DNA of 64,000 nucleotides from the NCBI GenBank assembly GCA_016722945.1, contig JAEQMT010000022.1, positions 43,681-107,680 of the forward strand, given 5' to 3'. Positions 45,125 to 53,901 of this stretch are shown here, piece by piece; position 1 is the first letter of the stretch; every line of letters starts with the position of its first letter. Both the position numbers and the translations under genes were made by a program. Under the pieces are notes generated by a model. It saw only the letters and a list, made by a program, of their open reading frames with translations, did not search any database and was not told the origin of the DNA. Origin of the DNA: Desulfofustis sp. PB-SRB1. GTDB taxonomy: Bacteria > Desulfobacterota > Desulfobulbia > Desulfobulbales > Desulfocapsaceae.

Positions 45125-45778
45125 TCAAATGGATATTTTCTTTGACAACAGGGCCAGTCCATCGACCATTTTTTTGCCTTGAGGAGTCAGGCTATAAACT
45201 TTATCATCGCTTTGCGAGACCAGGCTGTTGGTTTTGAGGTTTTTCAGGTGAAAATTGACCTTGGTATGATCGCTGATGCCAAGATGCCGGGTGATATCCA
45301 TAAAGCGCATGCTTCTTTTGTTCGACAGGGCAGTCAGAATTTGTCTTCTGATTTCGTTGGCAAGGCAGGCAAGAGTATCATCCATGGCCGGTCCGGCAAA
45401 TTTCTCCTGGAATTTCAGCTCTTCGAGATTTCTCCTGACGGCCACTATGAGTTCATCCTTCTTAAACGGTTTGGCCAGATAGTCGTCGGCTCCGCTCTTC
45501 ATTGCAGCAACAGCGTTATCGATGGTCGAAAAAGCGGTGATCATAATGATTTTCACCCCGGGACACTGCTGCTTAAGCAACGGCATAAATGCCATGCCTC
45601 CCATACCGGGCATCATGTTGTCGACTATAGCCAGAGACGGAGTACCAGCCTTGAGTTCCTCCAACGCGGCTTCGGCGGTCGCAAGTGAACGCACCTCAAA
45701 GTTGTCTTGCTGTAGTATTTCCGAGATGGACTCGCGCAGGTCTTGATCATCGTCGATGACGAATATGAGCTCATTCAT
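45125..45778 (-). CDS. Response regulator with ArsR-like winged-helix output
   Basis: A 217-residue protein. Residues 1-120 form a receiver domain (FVIDDDQDL acidic pocket, phospho-acceptor Asp in AIVDNMMPGMGG, switch Thr/Ser in ITAFST, Lys in AKPFKK). The C-terminal part (ANEIRRQILTALSNKRSMRFMDITRHLGISDHTKVNFHLKNLKTNSLV) is an ArsR-like winged helix, an uncommon output domain for bacterial response regulators. It overlaps the kinase gene by eight bases and lies 155 bp upstream of the heme-protein gene, its likely target. Confidence 0.82.
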   Translation of the reverse strand: MNELIFVIDDDQDLRESISEILQQDNFEVRSLATAEAALEELKAGTPSLAIVDNMMPGMGGMAFMPLLKQQCPGVKIIMITAFSTIDNAVAAMKSGADDYLAKPFKKDELIVAVRRNLEELKFQEKFAGPAMDDTLACLANEIRRQILTALSNKRSMRFMDITRHLGISDHTKVNFHLKNLKTNSLVSQSDDKVYSLTPQGKKMVDGLALLSKKISI

Positions 45779-47159
45779 AGCTATCCGCTCCCGGCAAAGT
45801 CACAGTAATAATCGATCCCCCGCCTTCGCTGCTAGTCATCGAGATATTCCCTTTGTGCTGCTTGACAATGTTGTAACTGACCGATAAACCGAGTCCCGTG
45901 CCTTTGCCGATCTCTTTAGTGGTAAAAAAAGGATCGAACACCTGGGATATTTTCTGCTCGTCGATTCCGTGGCCGGTATCGGTAATCATTACCACAATAT
46001 TATCACCGTCGGTAAAAGTCTCAACTTCTATAGTGTCATCTCTTTCGCAGGCATCGAGGCTGTTCAGCAATAAATTTATAAATATCTCCTCCAGGCGATG
46101 GTAGACTCCTCTGATTTGCCCAATCGATCCCAGCTTGAGCTTTATGATCGATCTGTCTTCCCTGCTCTGTAAAAGATTAAGCGCACTTTTTATGACTTCG
46201 TTGAGATCGACCATTTCCAGAGGGGGGTCTTGTTCTCTTGAAAAATTGAGTAGCTCTGCCGCTATCTTGGAAGCCCTGGTGATGTTGCGCTCAATCGATG
46301 CCAGCTTTCGGTCAATGGATTCCTTTCCGCCGACAGCATCCCTGACCATTTCCAAGTTTAACGTGGCATTGGTCAGCGGATTGTTTATTTCATGCGCAAT
46401 GCCGGCGGCGAGAACACCCATGGAGGTGAGTTTTTCCGATTGAGAGAAACGCAGAAGGCGCTCGTTAATTAGAGTTCGCTGCTCAATACTGAACACCGAC
46501 AGAGCCCGTATGGTGAAAAACATAATCAAGAAGGCACTGATCCCTCGAACAGGAATAATGGTGGTTTCGACAACTGGTAGAATGTAAACAGATGGAATAA
46601 CCCCGGTGCAGACAGCATAGACGCACATGAAAATGCCGGCCAGGATAAAGTTGGTTGCAACCTTTCCTGAAAACGGGCTGACCGTGCGTGAATAGAGGAT
46701 CAGGCCAATTCCTGAGAGCATGCCGCCAGGGAAAGCCACCATCCTTCTTAGATAATTCTCTGCGCCGCTGTTAAAATCCATTAATATGGCCCCAAAAATT
46801 AGGGCTAGAGCCGAGACCGCCACCAGGATTTTGACAAATTTTGGTGTGCTCTTCAATGCTTCGTCACCATACAGGGTGATGATATTAAGAAACAATCCGA
46901 AGTAGAACAAAAATAGAAACGAAATTCCTATCACAAGAAGGCGAAAAATAAAGAATCGTTCGGTTGAAACCGTTGGGATGAGTTGATCGAGTAGCTCAAG
47001 CCACTCATGAAATCCATGCACTATACCGAATACAGCCAGCAGCCAGATAATGCGGGCAATGCCCAGTTCACTCAAGCGAATGTCCCGGGACAGGATAGCC
47101 ACGCCCAAGGTAAAAAATGCCAGTCCATAAAACAGGTATAGTATAAAAGTCCAGACCAT
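45771..47159 (-). CDS. Membrane-bound histidine kinase
   Basis: A protein of about 462 residues. The first ~230 residues contain around seven hydrophobic helices (WTFILYLFYGLAFFTLGVAIL, GIARIIWLLAVFGIVHGFHEW, and so on) and no large periplasmic domain, suggesting a membrane-embedded sensor. Then comes the HisKA dimerisation helix with the phospho-acceptor His in LAAGIAHEINNPLTNA, and the HATPase domain (NLLLNSLDAC, VVMITDTGHGID, FDPFFTTKEIGKGTGLGLSVSYNIV). The ATG at 47159 is chosen over a TTG at 47183. It pairs with the overlapping response regulator. Confidence 0.85.
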   Translation of the reverse strand: MVWTFILYLFYGLAFFTLGVAILSRDIRLSELGIARIIWLLAVFGIVHGFHEWLELLDQLIPTVSTERFFIFRLLVIGISFLFLFYFGLFLNIITLYGDEALKSTPKFVKILVAVSALALIFGAILMDFNSGAENYLRRMVAFPGGMLSGIGLILYSRTVSPFSGKVATNFILAGIFMCVYAVCTGVIPSVYILPVVETTIIPVRGISAFLIMFFTIRALSVFSIEQRTLINERLLRFSQSEKLTSMGVLAAGIAHEINNPLTNATLNLEMVRDAVGGKESIDRKLASIERNITRASKIAAELLNFSREQDPPLEMVDLNEVIKSALNLLQSREDRSIIKLKLGSIGQIRGVYHRLEEIFINLLLNSLDACERDDTIEVETFTDGDNIVVMITDTGHGIDEQKISQVFDPFFTTKEIGKGTGLGLSVSYNIVKQHKGNISMTSSEGGGSIITVTLPGADSYE

Positions 47160-47266
47160 TGAATTAAGGATGACTCCCTGCAAAGGTGTTGTGTAGTTAA
47201 CAGCAAAAAATTTCGCCTATCCTCATCTATATCGGCTGAGATTGCCGTTATGTGTTTATGATACCA

Positions 47267-49006
47267 CCTAATTTGAGCGATTTATTGAAAAAAAGAGTCC
47301 CCAACCGCGATGTAATATGTTATAATCATTGCTAAAATCTCGCAAATGATAGCAATTGAAGCATAACCCATCAGGTGGAGGACTCAAAGAAAAAACATAC
47401 CGCCAACAATCAGAAAAAGAAACACCAAATTGATGCCATTGAAGTGACCTCCGACTGCCTGACCAGCCGAGCTGGTTTGGCCCCGTGCGTCGCCTACATG
47501 AATCAGATCGGTATATTCACCAAGCTTGAGCGTTATTTCGGCTCTCTGAGAAAAAGCAAAAAGGGGTTGCCGTTAGCCGAGCTCTTCAAGCAGGTGCTCT
47601 GCTTCATGTTCGACGGCACCAGCCGCCATGTCAGCCATTTCGATCAACTGGCCGCAGATCATGGCTATGGCGCCGCCATAGAAACCGACCCGACACAGCT
47701 CGCATCATCGCATCAGATCAAACGGATGTTCGGCTCTTTTTTCCTCATCCACGTGCTTGTTTTTAGACGCCTGTTGGCACAGGTATTTATCCGGCGTCTA
47801 GGTGAAACCAGACCGGCCGTCGTCGAACTGGGACTGGACAGCATGGTGATGGATAATGATGACGCCCGCTGCCGCAACGGGGTTACCCCGACCTACCAGA
47901 AGAAAAAAGGATTCCAGCCCTTGCAGATGAACTGGGGCAGATTGATTATCGACGCCGAGTTTCGCCCCGGCAAGGTGCACGGTAACCACGGTGATACGGC
48001 CCGCCGGATGATCACCGATATGGTGCGCCGTATTCGCCGCCACTACCGTAACGATGTGCCGATCATCATCCGCATGGACAGCGGGTTTTTTGATCAGAAG
48101 ATTTTTGAGTTATGCGAGCACCTCAAAATCGGCTACGTGTGTGGGGGCAAGATGTATTACGAAGTCAAGGCGGTGGCCTGTAGCGCCCCTGCCGGCGCAT
48201 GGCAGCAGTATACCAGACACAAGAACGATGAAGTTGGCTGGGAGTACCTTGAATTCGGCACTGCCTGTAAAACCTGGAAGCGCTTTCGACGAGCTCTCTA
48301 TTGTCGCTTTCTCGCCAACCATAGACAACTCTATCTCCCTGACTGCCGCCCGGATACGGTGATCGTTACCAATCTTAGCCAGGGCGGCTATATTGATGAG
48401 CTGTTGGAGCGTGCGGGCATGGCCGACTATACCAGCACCCATTCTATCGTGGCAGTATACCACGGGCGCGGCAGCGATGAGCTGAACGATCGGGCTCTGA
48501 AGGATTTTGGCCATGAGCAGCTGCCGTTCAAGCAATTCACCGCCAATGCGGCATGGTACTACATGATGGTACTGGGGTATAATCTGCTGGAGTGTTACAA
48601 GTATGATGTCGCCTATGACGTGGTGCCGACTGGCGCGTATGCGACGACAATCCGCCGCCGGTTGATTGATATCGCCGGTAAAATTGTTCGTCACGCCCAC
48701 AAGACGGTACTGAAGGTGTCCGCGGCATGCGCCGCTCAGCTTAATCTTGCTGAGCTGTTACATCGCTGTCGGCAGGTTCAAGCGCTACCGTAACAGGCGG
48801 CTAAAACAAGGCGGCAGAGCCTGTCAAAGGGTGGAGTGCGCCCGGCGAACGGGAAACCAGCTAAGCCTGACACAAATAAGCGCCCAGCATGCTGGTCGAA
48901 GTCATCAGGTAACCAAGTGACCGCAAACAGCAAGGGCTGATTAGCCGAAAAATACCTTTAAGGAGTTACCTGAGAGGTGTGAAATAGAAGAATCGCTCAA
49001 TTTAGG
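47267..49006 (+). mobile_element. IS1380-family insertion sequence
   Basis: A 1,740-bp element bounded by 16-base terminal inverted repeats, CCTAATTTGAGCGATT at the left (47267-47282) and its complement with one mismatch at the right (48991-49006), enclosing one transposase gene. No clear target duplication is seen. The right end truncates an RHS tip, whose stop codon lies in the IS repeat. The ~200 bp after the transposase inside the element hold no gene. Confidence 0.85.
47375..48793 (+). CDS. IS1380-family transposase
   Basis: A 472-residue DDE transposase of the IS1380 family: an N-terminal basic region, LGLDSMVMDNDDARCRNGVTPTYQKKKGFQPLQMNWG, VPIIIRMDSGFFDQKIFELCEHLKIGYV and YYMMVLGYNLLECYK. 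The start is a GTG at 47375 with AGGTGGAGG around it. The reading frame is intact, so the element may still be active. Confidence 0.9.
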   Translation: MEDSKKKHTANNQKKKHQIDAIEVTSDCLTSRAGLAPCVAYMNQIGIFTKLERYFGSLRKSKKGLPLAELFKQVLCFMFDGTSRHVSHFDQLAADHGYGAAIETDPTQLASSHQIKRMFGSFFLIHVLVFRRLLAQVFIRRLGETRPAVVELGLDSMVMDNDDARCRNGVTPTYQKKKGFQPLQMNWGRLIIDAEFRPGKVHGNHGDTARRMITDMVRRIRRHYRNDVPIIIRMDSGFFDQKIFELCEHLKIGYVCGGKMYYEVKAVACSAPAGAWQQYTRHKNDEVGWEYLEFGTACKTWKRFRRALYCRFLANHRQLYLPDCRPDTVIVTNLSQGGYIDELLERAGMADYTSTHSIVAVYHGRGSDELNDRALKDFGHEQLPFKQFTANAAWYYMMVLGYNLLECYKYDVAYDVVPTGAYATTIRRRLIDIAGKIVRHAHKTVLKVSAACAAQLNLAELLHRCRQVQALP

Positions 49007-50077
49007 TCAGATTTAAGATAAATATCAACAGAACCTTCATTTACTACTTTACCATTATTATCACGATAGTCACTGTTGTCAGAACCTGAGTGATATTTTC
49101 CACTACTGTCATAATAGTCCTGGCCGGGAAATTCACCCATATAGCCATCACCAATATCATTATATGTTTCTGGGTCATCAATATCATCCACATCACCGAC
49201 AGTTTCTAACCCCAACCAGTCCCGATAATTTACCGGATTATTGGAAACAAAGCGATACAAATTGATGCCGCCGGCAATCCCGATGGGATCAGCGGTAAGC
49301 CAGTTCCCGGTAACGGGGTCATACTTGCGAAAGTGATAATGATAAAACCCATTCTCATGATCAAATCGGTGGCTGGTGTAGCCGTTGGGGTTGTTGGGTA
49401 AAATCACCCTGGACAATGCTGCCGAAGGCGGAGTAGCGGTAGCGAATGGGTTGATGCTTCTCGTCATCCTCATAATGGGTAAGCGTGAAAACGGAGCCGA
49501 GGCCGTTATGGCTGTAATAGTCAAGATACATGCGCGGGAACCGGCCATCACTGAAATTATACGAGGTGGCGTAGCGGAACTGGGCCACCAGGCGGCCACC
49601 GGCCCGGTAGAAGGCTATTGTCTGATGATCCTGGCGGCTGGAATGTTCGTGCAGGACCTCGAGACCGTCGTAGAGGTAGCGTACCTGTTCGAAGCGTACA
49701 TCGTCCACGGTGCCTTCCAGCATCCCGTTAAAGGAGGGGCCGGTGTGTTTTCCCACCCTCCGGCCGGATGCATCGTAGCGGTATTCGGTGACAAATTGCA
49801 GGGCGGGCTTACGGGTGATCTCGGCAGGCAGATCATCGGTATCGGCGGTGCGGTTAGCAGGATGCAGCTGCTGCTCGACAATGCGGATCAGCCGGTCCTC
49901 ATAATCGTACTGGTAGCTGACATCGGGATGTTCGGTATGATAGCGGTAGAGTCCGGCGTCCTCTTTTGCGATCCGGTTGCCGTTTGCATCGTAGCGGTAG
50001 ATAGCATCACCGCCGCGGGTCATGCGGTTGGCTGCGTCATACTCGTAGGTGGTGGTGGTATCAGTTTCCCGGCTGAA
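48997..50077 (-). pseudogene. RHS-repeat protein 3' part, frameshifted and truncated
   Basis: The minus strand encodes the RHS core (MTRGGDAIYRYDANGNRIAKEDAG, YLYDGLEVLHEHSS) up to NNP, where an extra base near 49396-49405 (a GGG run against AG in the intact copies) shifts frame. Reading resumes with GYTSHRFDHENGFYHYHFRKYDPVTGNWLTADPIGIAGGINLYRFVSNNPVN. The tip is Asp/Gly-rich (VGDVDDIDDPETYNDIGDGYMG) and ends inside the IS1380 terminal repeat, so the true C-terminus is lost. The 5' side stops at about 50077, shortly before module C. Confidence 0.85.
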
Positions 50078-50109
50078 AACTCCTCAGGTGGAGGCTAAAA
50101 CTACTTTAT

Positions 50110-50215
50110 CAAAGGGAACTCTTGGTGTTCCCGGTACTACAGGTGAAAGAAAAATACGGTGTTCCCGCGACTCGATCGTAGACAGAGCAACGAAGAATTG
50201 GTATAAAATGCACAG
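50110..50215. repeat. Dispersed repeat module C
   Basis: A block with ACTCTTGGTGTTCCCGGTAC and ACGGTGTTCCCGCGAC matching modules A and B. It sits between the RHS remnant and a truncated XRE regulator. The REP-like tail is absent here. Confidence 0.65.
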
Positions 50216-50230
50216 TGATTATCTCATAGA

Positions 50231-50375
50231 GGGAAAACGGCGGATACTGCGAAAGCGAAGTTTGAAGACAGAGAATTGCTTTTGCAATTCCAGGAAGTTG
50301 AAAAACTTGAAGAAGAGGACAAGCGAGTAGTCCAAAAACTGATAGATGCTTTTCTAACAAAAAAAAATTCAACAA
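50231..50375 (+). pseudogene. C-terminal remnant of an XRE-family regulator
   Basis: The frame from 50231 reads KFEDRELLLQFQEVEKLEEEDKRVVQKLIDAFLTKK, a helical tail typical of XRE-type HTH regulators. The DNA-binding domain is missing, and the sequence is fused directly to repeat module C upstream. It is non-functional. The last bases run into the leader of the hicB-like gene. Confidence 0.6.
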
Positions 50376-50406
50376 TTGGCCCGGTAAAAGGCTCAGGAGA
50401 ACGCTT

Positions 50407-50637
50407 ATGGAGAGATTCATCAACATCCATGTCGAGAAATTGCCGGAAGGGGTGTATCTCGCCACTTCCGACGATGTCCCCGGACTGGTAGCCCAAGGGC
50501 GGACAGTTACTGAGACCATGGAAATCGCCCGCGATGTCGCCAGGAAACTTCTGGAAGCACAAGCAGAGAGGCGTAACAGCCCGTCACTACAGACCGTTGG
50601 CGATTCTTTTGATTGCGCCCTAGTGGTGGGGGGGTGA
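50407..50637 (+). CDS. hicB: HicB-family antitoxin
   Basis: A 76-residue HicB-like protein (FINIHVEKLPEGVYLATSDDVPGLVAQGRTVTETMEIARDVARKLLEAQ), a partial RNase-H-like fold that binds HicA. A CAGGAG ribosome-binding site lies upstream. It ends directly before the hicA start. With its toxin broken, it may be an orphan antitoxin. Confidence 0.85.
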   Translation: MERFINIHVEKLPEGVYLATSDDVPGLVAQGRTVTETMEIARDVARKLLEAQAERRNSPSLQTVGDSFDCALVVGG

Positions 50638-50865
50638 ATGGGACGTTTGGCAGGTTTTCGTTACCGGGAGATAACCAAGCGTCTTAAAGCATTAGGCTTT
50701 GCCTTTGACCGCTAGGCTGCCGGTAGTCACGAGATCTGGTACAACGCACAAGCTGACCGATACACCACCATCCCCAATCATCCCGGCGACATGCCAGAGG
50801 GCACTCTTCGTGTGATTCTCAAGCAGGCCGGTATCTTGCCTGACGATTTCCTAAATAAAAAATAA
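50638..50865 (+). pseudogene. hicA: HicA toxin gene with in-frame amber codon
   Basis: Reading from the ATG at 50638 gives MGRLAGFRYREITKRLKALG and then FAFDR, a TAG at 50713-50715, and AAGSHEIWYNAQADRYTTIPNH...GTLRVILKQAGI ending at TAA 50863-50865. Both halves match HicA mRNA interferases, including the catalytic-type histidine in GSHEIW. The amber codon sits where Gln (CAG) would fit. It is most simply an inactivated toxin gene. Confidence 0.85.
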
Positions 50866-50985
50866 ATGCCAATTAGCCGCTACACCGGACTACGCTGGTG
50901 AGCTCTTCATTGACAAGTGTCAAGAATCGAGATTTGACCCCCTGCCTCCCAAGGCAACAGGATAAACATTTGACACTCACCTTTG
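50866..50985. repeat. 47-bp repeat joined to REP-like units
   Basis: 50866-50913 begins ATGCCAATTAGCCGCTACAC and is repeated with few differences at 62468-62514. It runs straight into a REP-like unit (GTGTCAAGAATCGAGATTTG, 50917-50936) and a further partial unit. No gene is supported between 50866 and 51079. Confidence 0.6.
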
Positions 50986-51079
50986 ACAGGCGTTGCCGCC
51001 CGCGCTTGTGGAATGGGTGAGATAGCCTGTGCGGCACCTCAGCCGAAAGAGGCGCCGGCTATAGACTATCCACAGCTAC

Positions 51080-51586
51080 TCAGAGTTCGGTTTTTTCCCC
51101 GGCCTCGTTGAGAGCAAAATCAACAACACGCTTCCCCAGCCAGATCCCTTTACCTCGCATTTTCAGGAGAGACTCTTTCAGCAAAACAGGGTGTCCTTCC
51201 TTCTTGGCTCGCAGAAGTATGCCGACAGAGCCGGTCAGCTTCAGGTTATTCAAGCGAGCAACCCTTCTGCCCAGTGCCTCGTCAATGCATACGGTGCCGA
51301 TCTGCTCATCAAGGGCCAACTGGATGACTGATGCCTCGCCCACATCCAGAGAATTGCTGAGAAAAGGGTGCGGCCAAACCGGTTGTTCTCGTTTTGTAAG
51401 CCAGGCGGCCTCTGTAAATTCCTTGATGGCAAAACCGCTGCTCCCGGCAGCCATTATCTCTTGTCCTATCTCATAGGGGACGATAACCTCTTTGTACAGG
51501 TTCCTCAGCAAATCCAAGCTGCCAAGAGCGGCGACCAAAGCAAGAATAGGCCCGGTATTAATGACAATTTTTTCAGGGCTAGGCAT
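51080..51586 (-). CDS. PIN-like DUF3368 toxin
   Basis: A 168-residue protein of the DUF3368/PIN-like nuclease family: an N-terminal acidic site in IVINTGPILALVAALGSLDLL, VIVPYEIGQEIMAAG, SLDVGEASVIQLAL and CIDEALGRRVARLNNLKLTGSVGILLRAK. The first position is INTGP where many PIN domains have an Asp, so the family variant should be checked. The ATG at 51586 overlaps the UPF0175 gene end by eight bases. It probably acts as an RNase toxin neutralised by that partner. Confidence 0.8.
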   Translation of the reverse strand: MPSPEKIVINTGPILALVAALGSLDLLRNLYKEVIVPYEIGQEIMAAGSSGFAIKEFTEAAWLTKREQPVWPHPFLSNSLDVGEASVIQLALDEQIGTVCIDEALGRRVARLNNLKLTGSVGILLRAKKEGHPVLLKESLLKMRGKGIWLGKRVVDFALNEAGEKTEL

Positions 51587-51833
51587 TGTGCAGGTCTTCC
51601 ATAAGTTCATCTTCTTCAAGGTTGATGGCGGCAACGTCATAACGATGTAACCCCATCAGGAAGGAGACCCGGTCTATGCCCAGCATTGACGCTGCCATAC
51701 CTGAGGACAGCCGTTTCATCTCAAACAGCTTTACCGCCATGGCCATCTTCGCCTCCCACTCGAACTGCTCCCGCGATTCTTGCAACAGGTCGGGAAAGGT
51801 CTCCGGGTAGTCTATCTTTAGCTGGAAAGGCAT
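51579..51833 (-). CDS. UPF0175-family antitoxin
   Basis: An 84-residue UPF0175 protein (QLKIDYPETFPDLLQESREQFEWEAKMAMAVKLFEMKRLSSGMAASMLGIDRVSFLMGLHRYDV) with a short HTH-like segment. UPF0175 genes habitually precede DUF3368 PIN-like genes. The eight-base overlap with the toxin gene supports a two-gene operon. Confidence 0.85.
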   Translation of the reverse strand: MPFQLKIDYPETFPDLLQESREQFEWEAKMAMAVKLFEMKRLSSGMAASMLGIDRVSFLMGLHRYDVAAINLEEDELMEDLHNA

Positions 51834-51910
51834 AGTTTTGCTCCTGAATAAATCGGGGACAGAACACGTTTAATAAGTTGACATAGCTACTGTACAGTAT
51901 TTGGTTTTCT

Positions 51911-52225
51911 ATGCCAAGACGTCCCCGCCTCCTCCTGCCAGGTACATCTCTGCACACCATTCACCGTTGAAGTAATCGCCAGGCATGTTTCTTTGCAGAT
52001 AGTGATTACCTATTTTGGCTTTATTGTTTGCGAGAGTATACGCGGAGAGCAGGTTGTGCGGTTCATGCCTTGGTATTGATAACCAATCACGCCCATCATA
52101 TCCTGACACGCCAATAATTCAAAAGTGCTGGAGATCTCACGAAGCGCCTGGGGCAACGATCTGTCGAGTAGAAAGAAAGGAAGCGTACCGGGAATTATTT
52201 TGGTGTGCCGGGACCTGGCGAGATA
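51911..52225 (+). pseudogene. Decayed REP-associated tyrosine transposase (RAYT)
   Basis: Translation from the ATG at 51911 gives MPRRPRLLLPGTSLHTIHR, a TGA (51968-51970), then SNRQACFFADSDYLFWLYCL and ACAVHALVLITNHA-like sequence. This matches the Y1-transposase family pattern PRRPR-LPG-HxIxRGNNRQ-CFF...AVHA...MTNHVH. Later pieces (for example a KRTGNYFGV segment resembling the RTGTLWEGR motif) occur in shifted frames. The gene is dead. The stretch 51834-52378 contains this remnant and one repeat copy. Confidence 0.7.
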
Positions 52226-52378
52226 GACTAGACCAGAAAAGCAACGAACGGAAATTTTGCACATGGAAATGAAAGATTTTCAGAGGAGATAGCAGCAATC
52301 TTGACTTTACTTATCATAGGTGTCCCCATTTTCTTCTACGGTTTTCCCGCAGCTCAATCGCAGATAAAGTGATTGGGT

Positions 52379-53702
52379 CACTAGTGTCCGGTTAATATTA
52401 GAATAATTTCAGTTGCTTATAGCCAGGCTGGTCTGGGTTTTTGTAGTTCATCTCTGTAACAAGTTGATAAAAGGGTACTTTTTCGAAAGAGGTAACACTT
52501 AAAATCTGTAAAATTGTGTAGAGGCTCTCGGTGAGGTTGAGCCGTTTTTTCATAATGGCTACCAGGACATAAACGCAGACTGCTATCCAGACCTGAGTCT
52601 TCACCGCATTCTCTGAGGTGCCCAAAAAGCGTTTTATCCTCAAATGTTGCTTGATCCATTTGAAAAACAGCTCGACCTGCCATCGGCTTCGATACAGCTG
52701 AGCTATTGTTAATGCGGGTAGAGAGAAATTGTTGGTGAGAAAAACAAGTGTCTGTGTGGTGGCCGCATCGTGAAATTTCACGCGACGCAGAATGTCTGGA
52801 TAATACTTGCTGGTATAATAACCACTCAGCGTGATTGTTTGATCGCAACGGAGGCCTGTCGTTTTGTCGACCGTATGTGAATATCGCCTTTTGTATTGCG
52901 TATTTGCTTTGGCACGAGTCACGAAAAAAGCAGGCACTCGGTTGAAGGTGTAGAGTCGTTGGAAATCCAGGTAACCCCGGTCCATGACATAATATGCGCC
53001 TGTTTCCAACGGTAACAAATCGAGCGCGTTGACATCGTGCAGTTTGCCGTCGGAAATATGGATAAATGTGGGTATGTTTCCCCGTAGATCCAACAACGTG
53101 TGTAGTTTGACAGCACCTTTTTTCTTGCGGAGAACCGCCCAGGGAAACACTGACAAGCACAGATCGATGGTGGTTGAATCCAGAGCATATACCGTTTCGT
53201 CTAACTCTTCGAGAAACTGATCTTCCCGGTAGAGGTCTCTGGCAATAGCGATGAGGTGTTGAGCAAGCTCGGCATAGATGCGCCAATCGCGCTTTTCGTT
53301 GGCATCGGCGAGCGTTGATCTGGAGACTCGTCCGCGGATACCCATGTGGTAGAGTTTCTTGTTTTGGGAGCGAAGGCAAATCTCGATATCTCGCAGACTT
53401 TCCCGGTGGGTGATCTGGGCAAACGCCATGCAGAGAAACTGATCGAGACACGTAAATGTTTTTACGTTGGAGTTGCCCTGGTACTTTGTAACGCAACGAT
53501 GAAAGGTTGACAGCGGTATGAAGTCCATAACCTGCTTGAAAATCAATCGACCGGTAAACATCTGTGTCCCCCCCAGGGTTTTACCGGGGATCATCCTCAG
53601 AAAAGGATGTGATTTCAAGTCGATTATGGCCATTTTGACGCGTATAGCATGTAATATTAAAAGGTTATACTGTGCTCAGAGAAAAACACCCGGACAGTAG
53701 TG
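52379..53702 (-). mobile_element. IS4-family insertion sequence with 9-bp target duplication
   Basis: A 1,324-bp element with imperfect terminal repeats (CACTAGTGTCCGGTT at the left, CACTACTGTCCGGGT as the complement of the right end). It is flanked by identical 9-base direct repeats TGATTGGGT (52370-52378 and 53703-53711). The interrupted target resembles the uninterrupted repeat at 57880-57915, so the empty site can be read directly. Confidence 0.9.
52398..53633 (-). CDS. IS4-family transposase (DUF4372 N-terminal domain)
   Basis: A 411-residue transposase. The N-terminal DUF4372-type region (QVMDFIPLSTFHRCVTKYQGN) is followed by the DDE domain: first Asp in YALDSTTIDLCLSVFPWA, second in YVMDRGYLDFQRLY, and the Y-R-E-K region YRSRWQVELFFKWIKQHL. 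All three acidic residues are present and the frame is intact, so the element is probably functional. Confidence 0.92.
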   Translation of the reverse strand: MAIIDLKSHPFLRMIPGKTLGGTQMFTGRLIFKQVMDFIPLSTFHRCVTKYQGNSNVKTFTCLDQFLCMAFAQITHRESLRDIEICLRSQNKKLYHMGIRGRVSRSTLADANEKRDWRIYAELAQHLIAIARDLYREDQFLEELDETVYALDSTTIDLCLSVFPWAVLRKKKGAVKLHTLLDLRGNIPTFIHISDGKLHDVNALDLLPLETGAYYVMDRGYLDFQRLYTFNRVPAFFVTRAKANTQYKRRYSHTVDKTTGLRCDQTITLSGYYTSKYYPDILRRVKFHDAATTQTLVFLTNNFSLPALTIAQLYRSRWQVELFFKWIKQHLRIKRFLGTSENAVKTQVWIAVCVYVLVAIMKKRLNLTESLYTILQILSVTSFEKVPFYQLVTEMNYKNPDQPGYKQLKLF

Positions 53703-53711
53703 TGATTGGGT

Positions 53712-53748
53712 ATTACTGCAAAGTGTCAAGAATCGAGATTTGACCCCC
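53712..53748. repeat. REP-like unit at the right flank of the IS4 element
   Basis: It contains GTGTCAAGAATCGAGATTTG as at 50917. It is the right half of the repeat split by the IS4 insertion. The rest of 53749-53901 contains only a TGGGTGACCCCC motif also found near 58018. Confidence 0.6.
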
Positions 53749-53901
53749 TAGCCTCCTGGCACGATTGCTCTGGTAATAAAAATCTATTTTTTCTTGGATG
53801 GCGAAGTCTTTTCCTTGACAAGAGGCCTTTTAATGGGTGACCCCCAATCTCCTACACTGAGTGTTACCACACAGCCTCCAAAGACTCGCTACCCTATTTT
53901 T

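Noticed and set aside
47259..49010. Target-site duplication for the IS1380 element
   Set aside because: The bases flanking the two terminal repeats do not match, so no duplication can be claimed.
42301..50715. Pyrrolysine decoding as explanation of the two amber codons
   Set aside because: TAG is used as an ordinary stop by several intact genes here (crtI, the rhodopsin, aapJ, aapP), no pyl genes are in the window, and one amber would replace a catalytic residue. It is kept only as a test in the findings.
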